A stretch of 5,729 nucleotides of DNA, taken from the NCBI RefSeq assembly GCF_937997465.1, contig NZ_CALKTQ010000079.1, forward strand, positions 1 to 5,729. Direction: 5' to 3'. The DNA is from an uncultured Campylobacter sp. GTDB lineage: Bacteria; Campylobacterota; Campylobacteria; Campylobacterales; Campylobacteraceae. The notes below the pieces were generated by a model. The model was not told where the DNA came from. It did no database searches and saw only the letters and a list, made by a program, of their open reading frames with translations. Both the position numbers and the translations under genes were made by a program. Each line of letters starts with the position of its first letter. Position 1 is the first letter of the stretch. This document shows positions 1 through 5,196 of this stretch, piece after piece.

Positions 1-182
1 CTTTTTTTAGCCTCTTCTTGTGCGTCTGCGGTTTGTTCGGGGACTACTGGTTCTAGCTCGTCGAGCGAAACCAGCTCGTCGCTTTCGCCGCCTTCTTGCT
101 CTTCCGGTCGAGGCTCTTTGTCGCTTAGCTGGGTTTCGGCCTCTTCGAGGATTACTACGTTTTCGTCGTCGTTTTGCGCCAC
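1..182 (-). CDS. N-terminal 60 codons of an acidic-start protein downstream of serS (probable TPR/membrane protein), partial
   Basis: The reading frame opens with GTG at 182-180 and runs to the window edge without a stop, so the gene is cut at its 3' side. The GTG shares one base with the serS stop (TAGTG), which suggests translational coupling. The start is supported by AAAGG at 191-195, eight bases upstream, and by an in-frame TAA at 195-197 that leaves no other usual start codon. The visible protein starts VAQNDDENVVILEEAE and ends in EEAKK. By my count it has 21 Asp/Glu and only 4 Lys/Arg in 60 residues, with many Pro and Gln, so it is probably a disordered cytoplasmic tail. No domain is visible. 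From memory, the gene after serS in C. jejuni (Cj0390) encodes a large TPR-containing membrane protein; that identity is inferred from gene order only. Confidence 0.75.
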   Translation of the reverse strand, partial: MAQNDDENVVILEEAETQLSDKEPRPEEQEGGESDELVSLDELEPVVPEQTADAQEEAKK

Positions 183-1426
183 TACATATACCTTTTAAGA
201 ACTTCCGGAATCTCGATGCTGCCGTCTACTTTTTGGTAGTTTTCCATTATCGCTATGAGCGTCCTGCCTACGGCTAGGCTCGAGCCGTTTAGGGTATTCG
301 CCAGAGCGTTTTTCTTGCCGTCTTTGTAGCGGATTTTGGCTCTTCGAGCTTGGAAATCGCGCGTGTTTGATACCGAGCTTATCTCGCGGTATTTGTTTTG
401 TCCGGGTAGCCAGACCTCGAGGTCTATCGTCTTTGCCGCGCTAAAGCCAAGGTCTCCGCTGCAAAGCAGCATATGGCGGTGCGGCAATCCAAGGCTTGTT
501 AGCAAATCACTAGCGCACGCCACCATCTCGTCTAGCATCTGCGCGCTTTGCTCTGGAGTCGTGATAGCTACGAGCTCGACTTTTTCAAACTGATGTTGGC
601 GGATCATGCCGCGCGTGTCGCGTCCTGCTGAGCCTGCTTCTTTACGGAAGCACGCCGAGTAGCAAGTCATCTTTATCGGTAGGTTCTCTACGGGCAAAAT
701 TTCATCGTTATATAGGTTTGTTACCGGCACCTCGCTAGTAGGGATTAGATACAAATCCTCGCCCTGAGCCTTATATAGATCGTCTTCAAATTTAGGCAGC
801 TGTCCTGTGCCGTAAAGCGTGTTTGCATTTACCAAAAACGGCACGTTAACCAGTTCAAAGCCGCGCGCGTTGTTAAAGTCGATCATGTAGTTAACTAGCG
901 CTCTTGATAGGCGCGCTCCCATGCCCTTTAGCACGCAAAAGCGCGAGCCTGATAGCTTAACGCCGCGCTCGAAATCAAGCCAGCCTAAGCTCTCGCCAAG
1001 CTCCCAGTGTTCCTTTGGCGTGAAGTCAAATTTGGTTGGCTCAAGCACGGTTTTTACGCAGACGTTATCGTCCTCGTCGGCGCCAAACGGCACGTCGTCG
1101 TCGGTGATATTAGGCACGCAGCTTGCGATGTTTTCGAGCTTTTCCTCGTATGCGCGCACGATTTCAGCGGCGTCGCCCATCGCGGCTTTGTTCAAATTTA
1201 GCTCGTTTTTTAGCTCATCGGTGTTCTCGCCGTTTCTAGCCTTTATGCCTAGCTCTTTGCTCTTAGCGTTTTGGATCGCTTGGAAATTTTCTAGCGCTTG
1301 ACGTTTGGCTTTTAGCTCGTTAAACGTCGTCAAAAGCTCGTTTAAAACCTCGGGCTTTACGTTTTTTCCTTGTAATTTTTTTACGAACTCGTCGTAGCGC
1401 GTGTCGAGTAATTTTAGATTTATCAT
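182..1426 (-). CDS. serS: Seryl-tRNA synthetase
   Basis: SerRS charges tRNA-Ser with serine through a seryl-adenylate in the cytoplasm and also serves tRNA-Sec where present. The 414-residue length fits bacterial SerRS. Residues 1-100 form the Lys/Glu-rich helical N-terminal arm (coiled coil) that contacts the tRNA long arm. The class II catalytic core follows: a motif 1 region near 170-200 (ARLSRALVNYMIDF, ending at P196), the TSE motif at 230-232, motif 2 at 258-280 (ACFRKEAGSAGRDTRG, with R261 and E263), EISSVSNTRDFQARR from 348, and motif 3 at 380-392 (NGSSLAVGRTL, with R388). The start is ATG, the only ATG start among the seven genes here, with AAAGGA at 1432-1437 five bases upstream. 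That site overlaps the stop codon of the preceding membrane-protein gene, nine bases away. The C-terminus ends at IPEVLKRYM, and its stop overlaps the next gene. The core appears complete. Confidence 0.98.
   Translation of the reverse strand: MINLKLLDTRYDEFVKKLQGKNVKPEVLNELLTTFNELKAKRQALENFQAIQNAKSKELGIKARNGENTDELKNELNLNKAAMGDAAEIVRAYEEKLENIASCVPNITDDDVPFGADEDDNVCVKTVLEPTKFDFTPKEHWELGESLGWLDFERGVKLSGSRFCVLKGMGARLSRALVNYMIDFNNARGFELVNVPFLVNANTLYGTGQLPKFEDDLYKAQGEDLYLIPTSEVPVTNLYNDEILPVENLPIKMTCYSACFRKEAGSAGRDTRGMIRQHQFEKVELVAITTPEQSAQMLDEMVACASDLLTSLGLPHRHMLLCSGDLGFSAAKTIDLEVWLPGQNKYREISSVSNTRDFQARRAKIRYKDGKKNALANTLNGSSLAVGRTLIAIMENYQKVDGSIEIPEVLKRYM
191..196 (-). promoter_or_regulatory. Ribosome binding site for the GTG-start gene after serS
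   Basis: AAAAGG on the minus strand lies inside the last codons of serS, eight bases before the GTG at 182. It decides the start, because the only ATG nearby (185-187) is the last sense codon of serS and is directly followed by TAG in that frame. Confidence 0.6.
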
Positions 1427-1435
1427 TTTTATCCT

Positions 1436-1876
1436 TTACACCATAAACATAACTTTAGCAAATATCACGATGATCGCCGCCGCCGCAAACGCAAACGGGT
1501 GGATATTGCCCAGCGGGCTAGGACGTTTTAGTATAAATTTACACGTGAGATTGGTCGCTACGGCCGCAAATATCAGTAGCGCCAAAATAACCTTTATCAT
1601 AAAGACGATTTGTAAATTCGACTCAAAATATCCGCCGGCTTTCGAGCCGACCCAGCTGCTCATCATCATGCCGCCCGTTAAAATCAAAATCAGCACGCAA
1701 AGCGGCATGATCTTTATCGCAACGCTTGATATAGCCTGCTGCGCTTTTTGCGCTATTTCTGCGGGCAGTTTCTTTTTGACTCTTGAAAAAATAATCACGT
1801 CGAAAAATAAAAATCCGACGAAAATGATAGCGCAGATCAGGTGAATAAGCTGCGCGTAAGGGTAGATTGCTTGCAC
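1436..1876 (-). CDS. Small four-helix integral membrane protein, CopD-like (function unknown)
   Basis: The 146-residue product is almost entirely hydrophobic, with four likely membrane helices at about 8-30, 53-72, 90-111 and 125-146. A basic loop (SRVKKKLP, 31-38) follows helix 1, and PLGNIHPF precedes helix 4. Histidines at 12 (helix 1, AQLIHL) and 126 (start of helix 4), plus TGG at 67-69, resemble the CopD/HemJ-like superfamily of small membrane proteins, some of which bind heme or copper. This is a resemblance by eye, not a firm family call, and I would not assign copper or heme function. The start is GTG with AAAGGA at 1882-1887, five bases upstream. The gene begins 16 bases after trpS and ends nine bases before serS, so it is almost certainly co-transcribed with both synthetases. 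I recall trpS and serS as direct neighbours in C. jejuni, so this gene may be a lineage-specific insertion in the operon. Confidence 0.85.
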   Translation of the reverse strand: MQAIYPYAQLIHLICAIIFVGFLFFDVIIFSRVKKKLPAEIAQKAQQAISSVAIKIMPLCVLILILTGGMMMSSWVGSKAGGYFESNLQIVFMIKVILALLIFAAVATNLTCKFILKRPSPLGNIHPFAFAAAAIIVIFAKVMFMV

Positions 1877-1892
1877 TTTTTTCCTTTAAAAT

Positions 1893-2858
1893 TTATTTGT
1901 ATATGCCTGTTGCGGCGCGTATTTTTTCCATTATCGGCGCTGCGACGGCTCGCGCTTTTTTCGCGCCTTCGTTTAAAATTTCATCCACTTCGCCTGCGTG
2001 ATTTAGATAATAATCAAATTTGCCTCTCGCGTCTGCAAAATACTCCCAAACCAGCTCGTTTAGATACATCTTAAAGTGTCCGTGTCCTTCGCCGCCTCGC
2101 TCATATCTAGCCTGCAAGTCGCGCTGTCCGTCCTCGTCTAGGAATAATTTTGCGATATTATAGACGTTGCAGTTTTGCCACTGCTTAGGCGCTTCAAGCG
2201 GCTCGGAGGTCGTCACGATGCTTGAAATTTGCTTTTTTAGCTCTTTGGCGCCGGCAAAAATATCTATAGTATTGCCGTAGCTTTTGCTCATTTTCGCGCC
2301 GTCTGTGCCGGGCACGGTAGCTACGTTTTCATCGACTTTGTACTCCGGCAGGACGAAGATGTCGCCGTGCTCGTTGTTAAATTTGATCGCGATATCGCGC
2401 GCGATCTCGACGTGCTGGATCTGATCCTTGCCCACGGGTACGACCTGCGCGCCGTATAGCAGGATATCAGCCGCCATCAAAACGGGATAGCTAAAAAGCC
2501 CGTGATGCGAGGTTAGGCCCTTTGCGACCTTGTCCTTGTAGCTGTGAGCGCGCTCGAGCAGGCCCATAGGAGTGTATTGACTAAGTATCCAGTAGAGCTC
2601 TAAAACCTCTTTGACGTCGCTTTGCACCCAAAATACGCTCTTTTGCGGATCGATACCCAGCGACAAAAACGCGCTCGCCGCCTCATAAGTGTTTTGTTTT
2701 AGCTTCCCTGCGTCGGCGACCGAGGTCATCGCGTGGTAGTTTGCGATAAACATAAACATCTCGCTTTGCCCCTGCGCCTCAACCATTTGCTTAATTGAGG
2801 CGAAGTAGTTGCCTAGGTGTAGTTTGCCGCTTGGTTGCAAACCCGTTAGTACTCTCAA
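1893..2858 (-). CDS. trpS: Tryptophanyl-tRNA synthetase
   Basis: TrpRS activates tryptophan with ATP and transfers it to tRNA-Trp in the cytoplasm. The 321-residue length is normal for bacterial TrpRS. Class I signatures are present: GLQPSGKLHLGN at 6-17 (the HIGH equivalent is HLGN, 14-17), the tryptophan pocket stretch YPVLMAADILLY at 124-135 including D131, GKDQ at 143-146, and KMSKS at 189-193. The start is TTG at 2858-2856. An in-frame TAA lies at 2864-2862, only one codon (AAT) separates it from the TTG, and AAAGGA sits six bases upstream. Family members carry the G-x-QPSG motif a few residues from the N-terminus, which fits this start. It is preceded by a 288-base gap with its own promoter and a structured leader, so it probably heads the trpS-membrane protein-serS unit, with possible read-through from aroK. 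Confidence 0.98.
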   Translation of the reverse strand: MRVLTGLQPSGKLHLGNYFASIKQMVEAQGQSEMFMFIANYHAMTSVADAGKLKQNTYEAASAFLSLGIDPQKSVFWVQSDVKEVLELYWILSQYTPMGLLERAHSYKDKVAKGLTSHHGLFSYPVLMAADILLYGAQVVPVGKDQIQHVEIARDIAIKFNNEHGDIFVLPEYKVDENVATVPGTDGAKMSKSYGNTIDIFAGAKELKKQISSIVTTSEPLEAPKQWQNCNVYNIAKLFLDEDGQRDLQARYERGGEGHGHFKMYLNELVWEYFADARGKFDYYLNHAGEVDEILNEGAKKARAVAAPIMEKIRAATGIYK

Positions 2859-2864
2859 ATTTTA

Positions 2865-2870
2865 TCCTTT
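2865..2870 (-). promoter_or_regulatory. Ribosome binding site fixing the TTG start of trpS
   Basis: AAAGGA on the minus strand is separated by six bases (TAAAAT) from the TTG at 2858. The in-frame stop inside that spacer excludes any more upstream start. Confidence 0.7.
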
Positions 2871-2903
2871 TTTGCGGCTTATCTTTTTCCGCTTTACTTT
2901 GTT

Positions 2904-2964
2904 AGATTTTGCTTAGCTTCACTGCGACGCACGACAAGTGCACCTCGTTCGCAAAGCAAAATCT
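2904..2964 (-). repeat. Long inverted repeat in the trpS leader
   Basis: AGATTTTGCTT (2904-2914) and its exact complement AAGCAAAATCT (2954-2964) form an 11-bp perfect stem enclosing 39 bases. In the trpS mRNA sense, a second stem can form inside it: GCGAACGA (2952-2945) with TCGT and TCGC (2934-2931 and 2927-2924), giving eight pairs interrupted by a three-base bulge. GC-rich content inside the stem contrasts with AT-rich flanks. There is no T-run after either arm, so it is not an intrinsic terminator on either strand. No flanking duplication is visible. It may be a leader RNA structure, a dispersed intergenic repeat, or both. It lies downstream of the predicted trpS start point and ends about 32 bases before the ribosome binding site. 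Confidence 0.6.
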
Positions 2965-3004
2965 GCCGCGTCTAGCGAAAAAATATCGCGCCTTATTTTT
3001 TGTT

Positions 3005-3033
3005 TTTATAAAATTTGCACGGCTATTTGACAA
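3005..3033 (-). promoter_or_regulatory. Predicted sigma70-type promoter for trpS
   Basis: On the minus strand TTGTCA (3033-3028) and TATAAA (3010-3005) are separated by exactly 17 bases. Each hexamer matches the consensus at five of six positions. The predicted start point is near 2998, giving a leader of about 140 bases before the trpS TTG. It is the best promoter match seen in the gap between aroK and trpS. Start point and activity are inferred. Confidence 0.55.
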
Positions 3034-3146
3034 TATTGCCGCTTATTTTTGTTGCATTAAACTTTTGAAATCCATCAAATTTGAACTTAAATTTTAGATC
3101 GCTTAAGATTTGACGTTTACCGCTCAAATTTCAACCCAAATTTTAC

Positions 3147-3662
3147 TTAATCCTTTTTTATTTTTTCTAAAATCTCTTTCGCGACTTGCTCTAGCCCTTT
3201 GCCTTCGACGTCGATTATGAGATCGGCGACGTTTTTATACATCTTTTTTCTCTCGTTAAAAAGCTTTTTAGCCGCGTTTAGATCGCGCAAAAGCGGGCGT
3301 TTGGCGTAGTGCATCTGCGCTTCGCCGCTCTCGTCTATACGCTTTAAAATCGCCTCAAAACTTGATTTTAGATAGATGATTTTGCCGATTTTTTTAAGGC
3401 CTTTAACCTTTGCAAAGCCGCCGCCCGCCGCTATCACCGAGGATTTTACGTTTTTGGCCAGCTTTTTAGCGAGTTTTGCCTCGCATTTTCTAAAATACTC
3501 CTCGCCTTTTTTCTCGAAAATTTCTTTAACTTTTAAATTTTGCTCGCTTTCGATCAGCTCGTCGGTGTCTAAAAACAGCTTACCCGTTTTTTTCGCGATA
3601 TGCCTTGCTACCGTGCCTTTGCCAACGCCCATGAAGCCGATAAAAACTAAATTTTTACTCAC
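3147..3662 (-). CDS. aroK: Shikimate kinase
   Basis: AroK phosphorylates shikimate with ATP to shikimate-3-phosphate, the fifth step of the chorismate pathway, in the cytoplasm. The 171-residue length is typical. Visible elements: P-loop GFMGVGKGT at 9-17, shikimate-binding LDTD with D32 and D34, FRKCE around R58, the GGG loop at 80-82, the lid with KRPLL around R122, and NERKKMYKNVAD at 136-147. The P-loop reads GKGT instead of the usual shikimate kinase GKS(T/S), so the residue right after the lysine is glycine; adenylate kinases also carry GKGT, so activity is plausible. The protein is very lysine-rich (33 of 171 by my count). The start is GTG, overlapping the der stop by eight bases, with GAGGG at 3668-3672, five bases upstream, inside the last der codons. 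Tight translational coupling to der is likely. Confidence 0.95.
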   Translation of the reverse strand: MSKNLVFIGFMGVGKGTVARHIAKKTGKLFLDTDELIESEQNLKVKEIFEKKGEEYFRKCEAKLAKKLAKNVKSSVIAAGGGFAKVKGLKKIGKIIYLKSSFEAILKRIDESGEAQMHYAKRPLLRDLNAAKKLFNERKKMYKNVADLIIDVEGKGLEQVAKEILEKIKKD

Positions 3663-5058
3663 TTTTTCCCTCGTTTTCCTCGTCCGAGCCGCTGCGATTT
3701 TTTGGGATCAGCACGATTGGAGTGCCGGATAGATCAAATTTCTCGCGTAGCTTGTTCGTTAGGTAGCGCTTGTAGCTAAAGTGCAGGGTGCGCGGACGGT
3801 TCATCACTAGCGCGATTTTTGGCGGCGCGAAACCAAACTGCACTGCGTAGTAAATTTTCACGCTCTTACCCTTTTCGCGCGGTATAGGATGCGCTTTTAC
3901 CGCCTCTTCGATAGCTTCGTTTAGCCTTGCGGTTTGGATTTTTTGCGTATAGTTTTTATAAACTTCTAATATCAGCGGGTAAATTTTATGTACTCTTTTG
4001 CCGCCCAGAGCCGATACGCTGATGATTGGCGCGTAGGCGAGAAATTTAAATTTATCCCTGATCTCGCGACTAAATTTATCAAAATCTTCCTCGCTTTTGT
4101 CCCATTTGTTTAGCACGATGATGACGCCGAGCTCAAATTTAGCCGCAAGACCCGCGATGCGCTCGTCAAGCTCGGTTAGCGGCTCGGAGCTATCAAGTAC
4201 CAAAAGCGCGATATCGGCGAGCTCTAGCGCAGACTCGGTGCGGTTTAGCGCGTATCTTTCGATGCCTTCTATCTTGCCGCGTTTTCTGATGCCCGCCGTA
4301 TCGACGAACTCAAAAACTCTATCCTCATAGACGAAAGTCTCGTTTACCGGATCTATCGTCGTGCCGGCTACGTCGCTCACGACCGCGCGGGACTCCTTTA
4401 CGAGCGCGTTTAGTAGCGAGCTTTTGCCGACGTTTACGCGTCCGATGATGCCTACTTGGATATTTTTGCGTTCATAGTCCTCGCGAGCAGATAGCTCTTT
4501 AACCACCTCGCCGTCGTCGCCGAAATTTTCTAAAAACTCGTCCAGATCTTCGCCGGCGTCGGGGCGGATCTCGTCTTTTATTTGCTTATAGATCCAGTCT
4601 GCTAGCTCGTCGATGCCCGCGTTGTGACTGACTGAGATAGCAAAGCTCGTTTTTGCGCCGAAATTTGCAAACTCGTAGCTTCGTAGCTCGTCTTTTTTGC
4701 TATCTACTTTGTTGATCACGAGCGCGGTGGGTAAATTTAGCTTTAAAAGCGCGTAGTATAGGGCTTTGTCCTCGTCGCTAGGCATCATTTTGCCGTCGAC
4801 CATAAAGATGATCGCGTCTGAGCTTCTAGCTTCGGCTAGGGTTTTTGCCTTGACGTTTTTAAAAAGCTCGTTACTGTCGTCCAGCCCGCCGCTGTCGATC
4901 AAAACGCAGCTTCTGTCATAAATTTCTATAATCGTTTTGTTCGTATCTCGCGTCGTACCGCTAACGTCGCTGGTGATGGCTATACGTCTGCCGGCTAGGC
5001 GGTTAAAGAGCGAGCTTTTGCCGACGTTTGGCTTGCCGACTAAAATTATCTTTTGCAA
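3655..5058 (-). CDS. der: Ribosome biogenesis GTPase Der (EngA)
   Basis: Der is an essential double-domain GTPase that acts in 50S ribosomal subunit maturation. The 467-residue protein shows both G domains and the C-terminal KH-like domain. Domain 1: G1 GKPNVGKS at 8-15, GTTRD at 34-38, DSGG at 55-58, NKVD at 116-119. Domain 2: G1 GRVNVGKS at 206-213, GTTIDP from 232, DTAG at 253-256, NKWD at 317-320. An acidic linker joins them at about 165-195. The KH-like domain covers about 375-455 and ends with the family-typical RPRTLHFSYKRYLTNKLRE. Domain 1 has DSGG where DTGG is usual, a mild change. The start is TTG at 5058-5056 with AAGGGA at 5064-5069; an in-frame TAA lies at 5070-5068. It is the first gene of the leftward cluster and overlaps aroK by eight bases. 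Confidence 0.98.
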   Translation of the reverse strand: MQKIILVGKPNVGKSSLFNRLAGRRIAITSDVSGTTRDTNKTIIEIYDRSCVLIDSGGLDDSNELFKNVKAKTLAEARSSDAIIFMVDGKMMPSDEDKALYYALLKLNLPTALVINKVDSKKDELRSYEFANFGAKTSFAISVSHNAGIDELADWIYKQIKDEIRPDAGEDLDEFLENFGDDGEVVKELSAREDYERKNIQVGIIGRVNVGKSSLLNALVKESRAVVSDVAGTTIDPVNETFVYEDRVFEFVDTAGIRKRGKIEGIERYALNRTESALELADIALLVLDSSEPLTELDERIAGLAAKFELGVIIVLNKWDKSEEDFDKFSREIRDKFKFLAYAPIISVSALGGKRVHKIYPLILEVYKNYTQKIQTARLNEAIEEAVKAHPIPREKGKSVKIYYAVQFGFAPPKIALVMNRPRTLHFSYKRYLTNKLREKFDLSGTPIVLIPKNRSGSDEENEGKSE

Positions 5059-5063
5059 AATTT

Positions 5064-5069
5064 TCCCTT
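5064..5069 (-). promoter_or_regulatory. Ribosome binding site fixing the TTG start of der
   Basis: AAGGGA on the minus strand lies five bases (AAATT) before TTG at 5058. The stop codon in frame just upstream leaves only TTG, or the very rare ATT before it, as possible starts. The protein then begins MQKIILVGKPNVGKS, the normal distance from start to P-loop in Der. Confidence 0.7.
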
Positions 5070-5078
5070 AAAAATCCC

Positions 5079-5084
5079 ATTATA
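5079..5084 (-). promoter_or_regulatory. Proximal -10 box (TATAAT) facing der
   Basis: A perfect TATAAT on the minus strand is followed by GGGATTTTT. It would start transcription near 5072, immediately upstream of the der ribosome binding site, so the leader would be extremely short. No -35 match is seen 17 bases upstream. It could be the weaker of two promoters or chance AT-rich sequence. Confidence 0.35.
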
Positions 5085-5088
5085 TTTA

Positions 5089-5103
5089 CGGCAAAGTTTG
5101 CCG
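5089..5103. repeat. 15-base palindrome CGGCAAA-G-TTTGCCG, candidate operator
   Basis: A perfect 7-1-7 inverted repeat sits between the two TATAAT boxes facing der. It would lie in the spacer of the proximal promoter and just after the start point of the distal one, a position where a dimeric regulator could repress. As RNA the single-base loop is too tight for the full stem. No T-run follows, so it is not a terminator. The regulator, if any, is unknown. Confidence 0.4.
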
Positions 5104-5115
5104 CGCTAAATCCCA

Positions 5116-5121
5116 ATTATA
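5116..5121 (-). promoter_or_regulatory. Distal -10 box (TATAAT) facing der, likely main promoter
   Basis: A perfect TATAAT on the minus strand is preceded directly by CTTTG and an A-rich stretch, and followed by TGGGATTT. The predicted start point is near 5109, giving a leader of about 50 bases. No good -35 is visible, which is common for Campylobacter sigma70 promoters. Confidence 0.5.
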
Positions 5122-5143
5122 CAAAGTTTTTGCTTACATTGTT

Positions 5144-5149
5144 TATAAA
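5144..5149 (+). promoter_or_regulatory. Candidate -10 box (TATAAA) for the EamA transporter gene
   Basis: TATAAA is preceded by T-rich sequence (GTTTTTGCTTACATTGTT), as in Campylobacter promoters that lack a clear -35. It would give a leader of about 40 bases. TACAAT at 5167-5172 is an alternative nearer the gene. Both lie in the upstream region of the der promoter on the other strand. Confidence 0.35.
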
Positions 5150-5184
5150 TTTAAGCCGTTTTGCACTACAATACGCCTAAATTT

Positions 5185-5190
5185 AAAGGA
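5185..5190 (+). promoter_or_regulatory. Ribosome binding site for the TTG start of the EamA transporter
   Basis: AAAGGA lies six bases (AAAATT) before TTG at 5197. The first ATG in frame is at 5239, without a purine-rich site at the right distance, so the TTG is preferred. Confidence 0.6.
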
Positions 5191-5196
5191 AAAATT

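Noticed and set aside
921..1301. Plus-strand 126-codon Ser/Phe-rich open frame inside serS
   Set aside because: Composition is the mirror of Glu/Lys/Leu-rich serS codons; serS is certain.
1401..1844. Plus-strand 147-codon open frame opposite the membrane protein gene
   Set aside because: It is the antisense shadow of a well-supported minus-strand gene with a good ribosome binding site and operon spacing; the hydrophobic look follows from the complementary codons.
2874..2892. Small hairpin GCGG/CCGC just upstream of the trpS ribosome site
   Set aside because: Only four pairs with an 11-base loop; too weak to call as a regulatory structure on its own.
2859..2998. T-box or Trp-codon attenuator for trpS
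   Set aside because: No TGG codon in the leader and no terminator hairpin with T-run; T-box elements are also not expected in this group.
2909..3097. Plus-strand 62-codon open frame in the aroK-trpS gap
   Set aside because: It starts at a TTG without a ribosome binding site, runs across the inverted repeat and against the trpS promoter, and its product shows no recognisable domain. Probably chance, though it could be part of a dispersed repeat.
3080..3146. Possible terminator after aroK
   Set aside because: The region is AT-rich with short repeated TCAAATTT words and weak pairing (CTTAA/TTAAG), but no GC-rich stem followed by a T-run was found.
3376..3732. Plus-strand 118-codon open frame across aroK and the der end
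   Set aside because: It is antisense to two confidently identified overlapping genes and has no family features.
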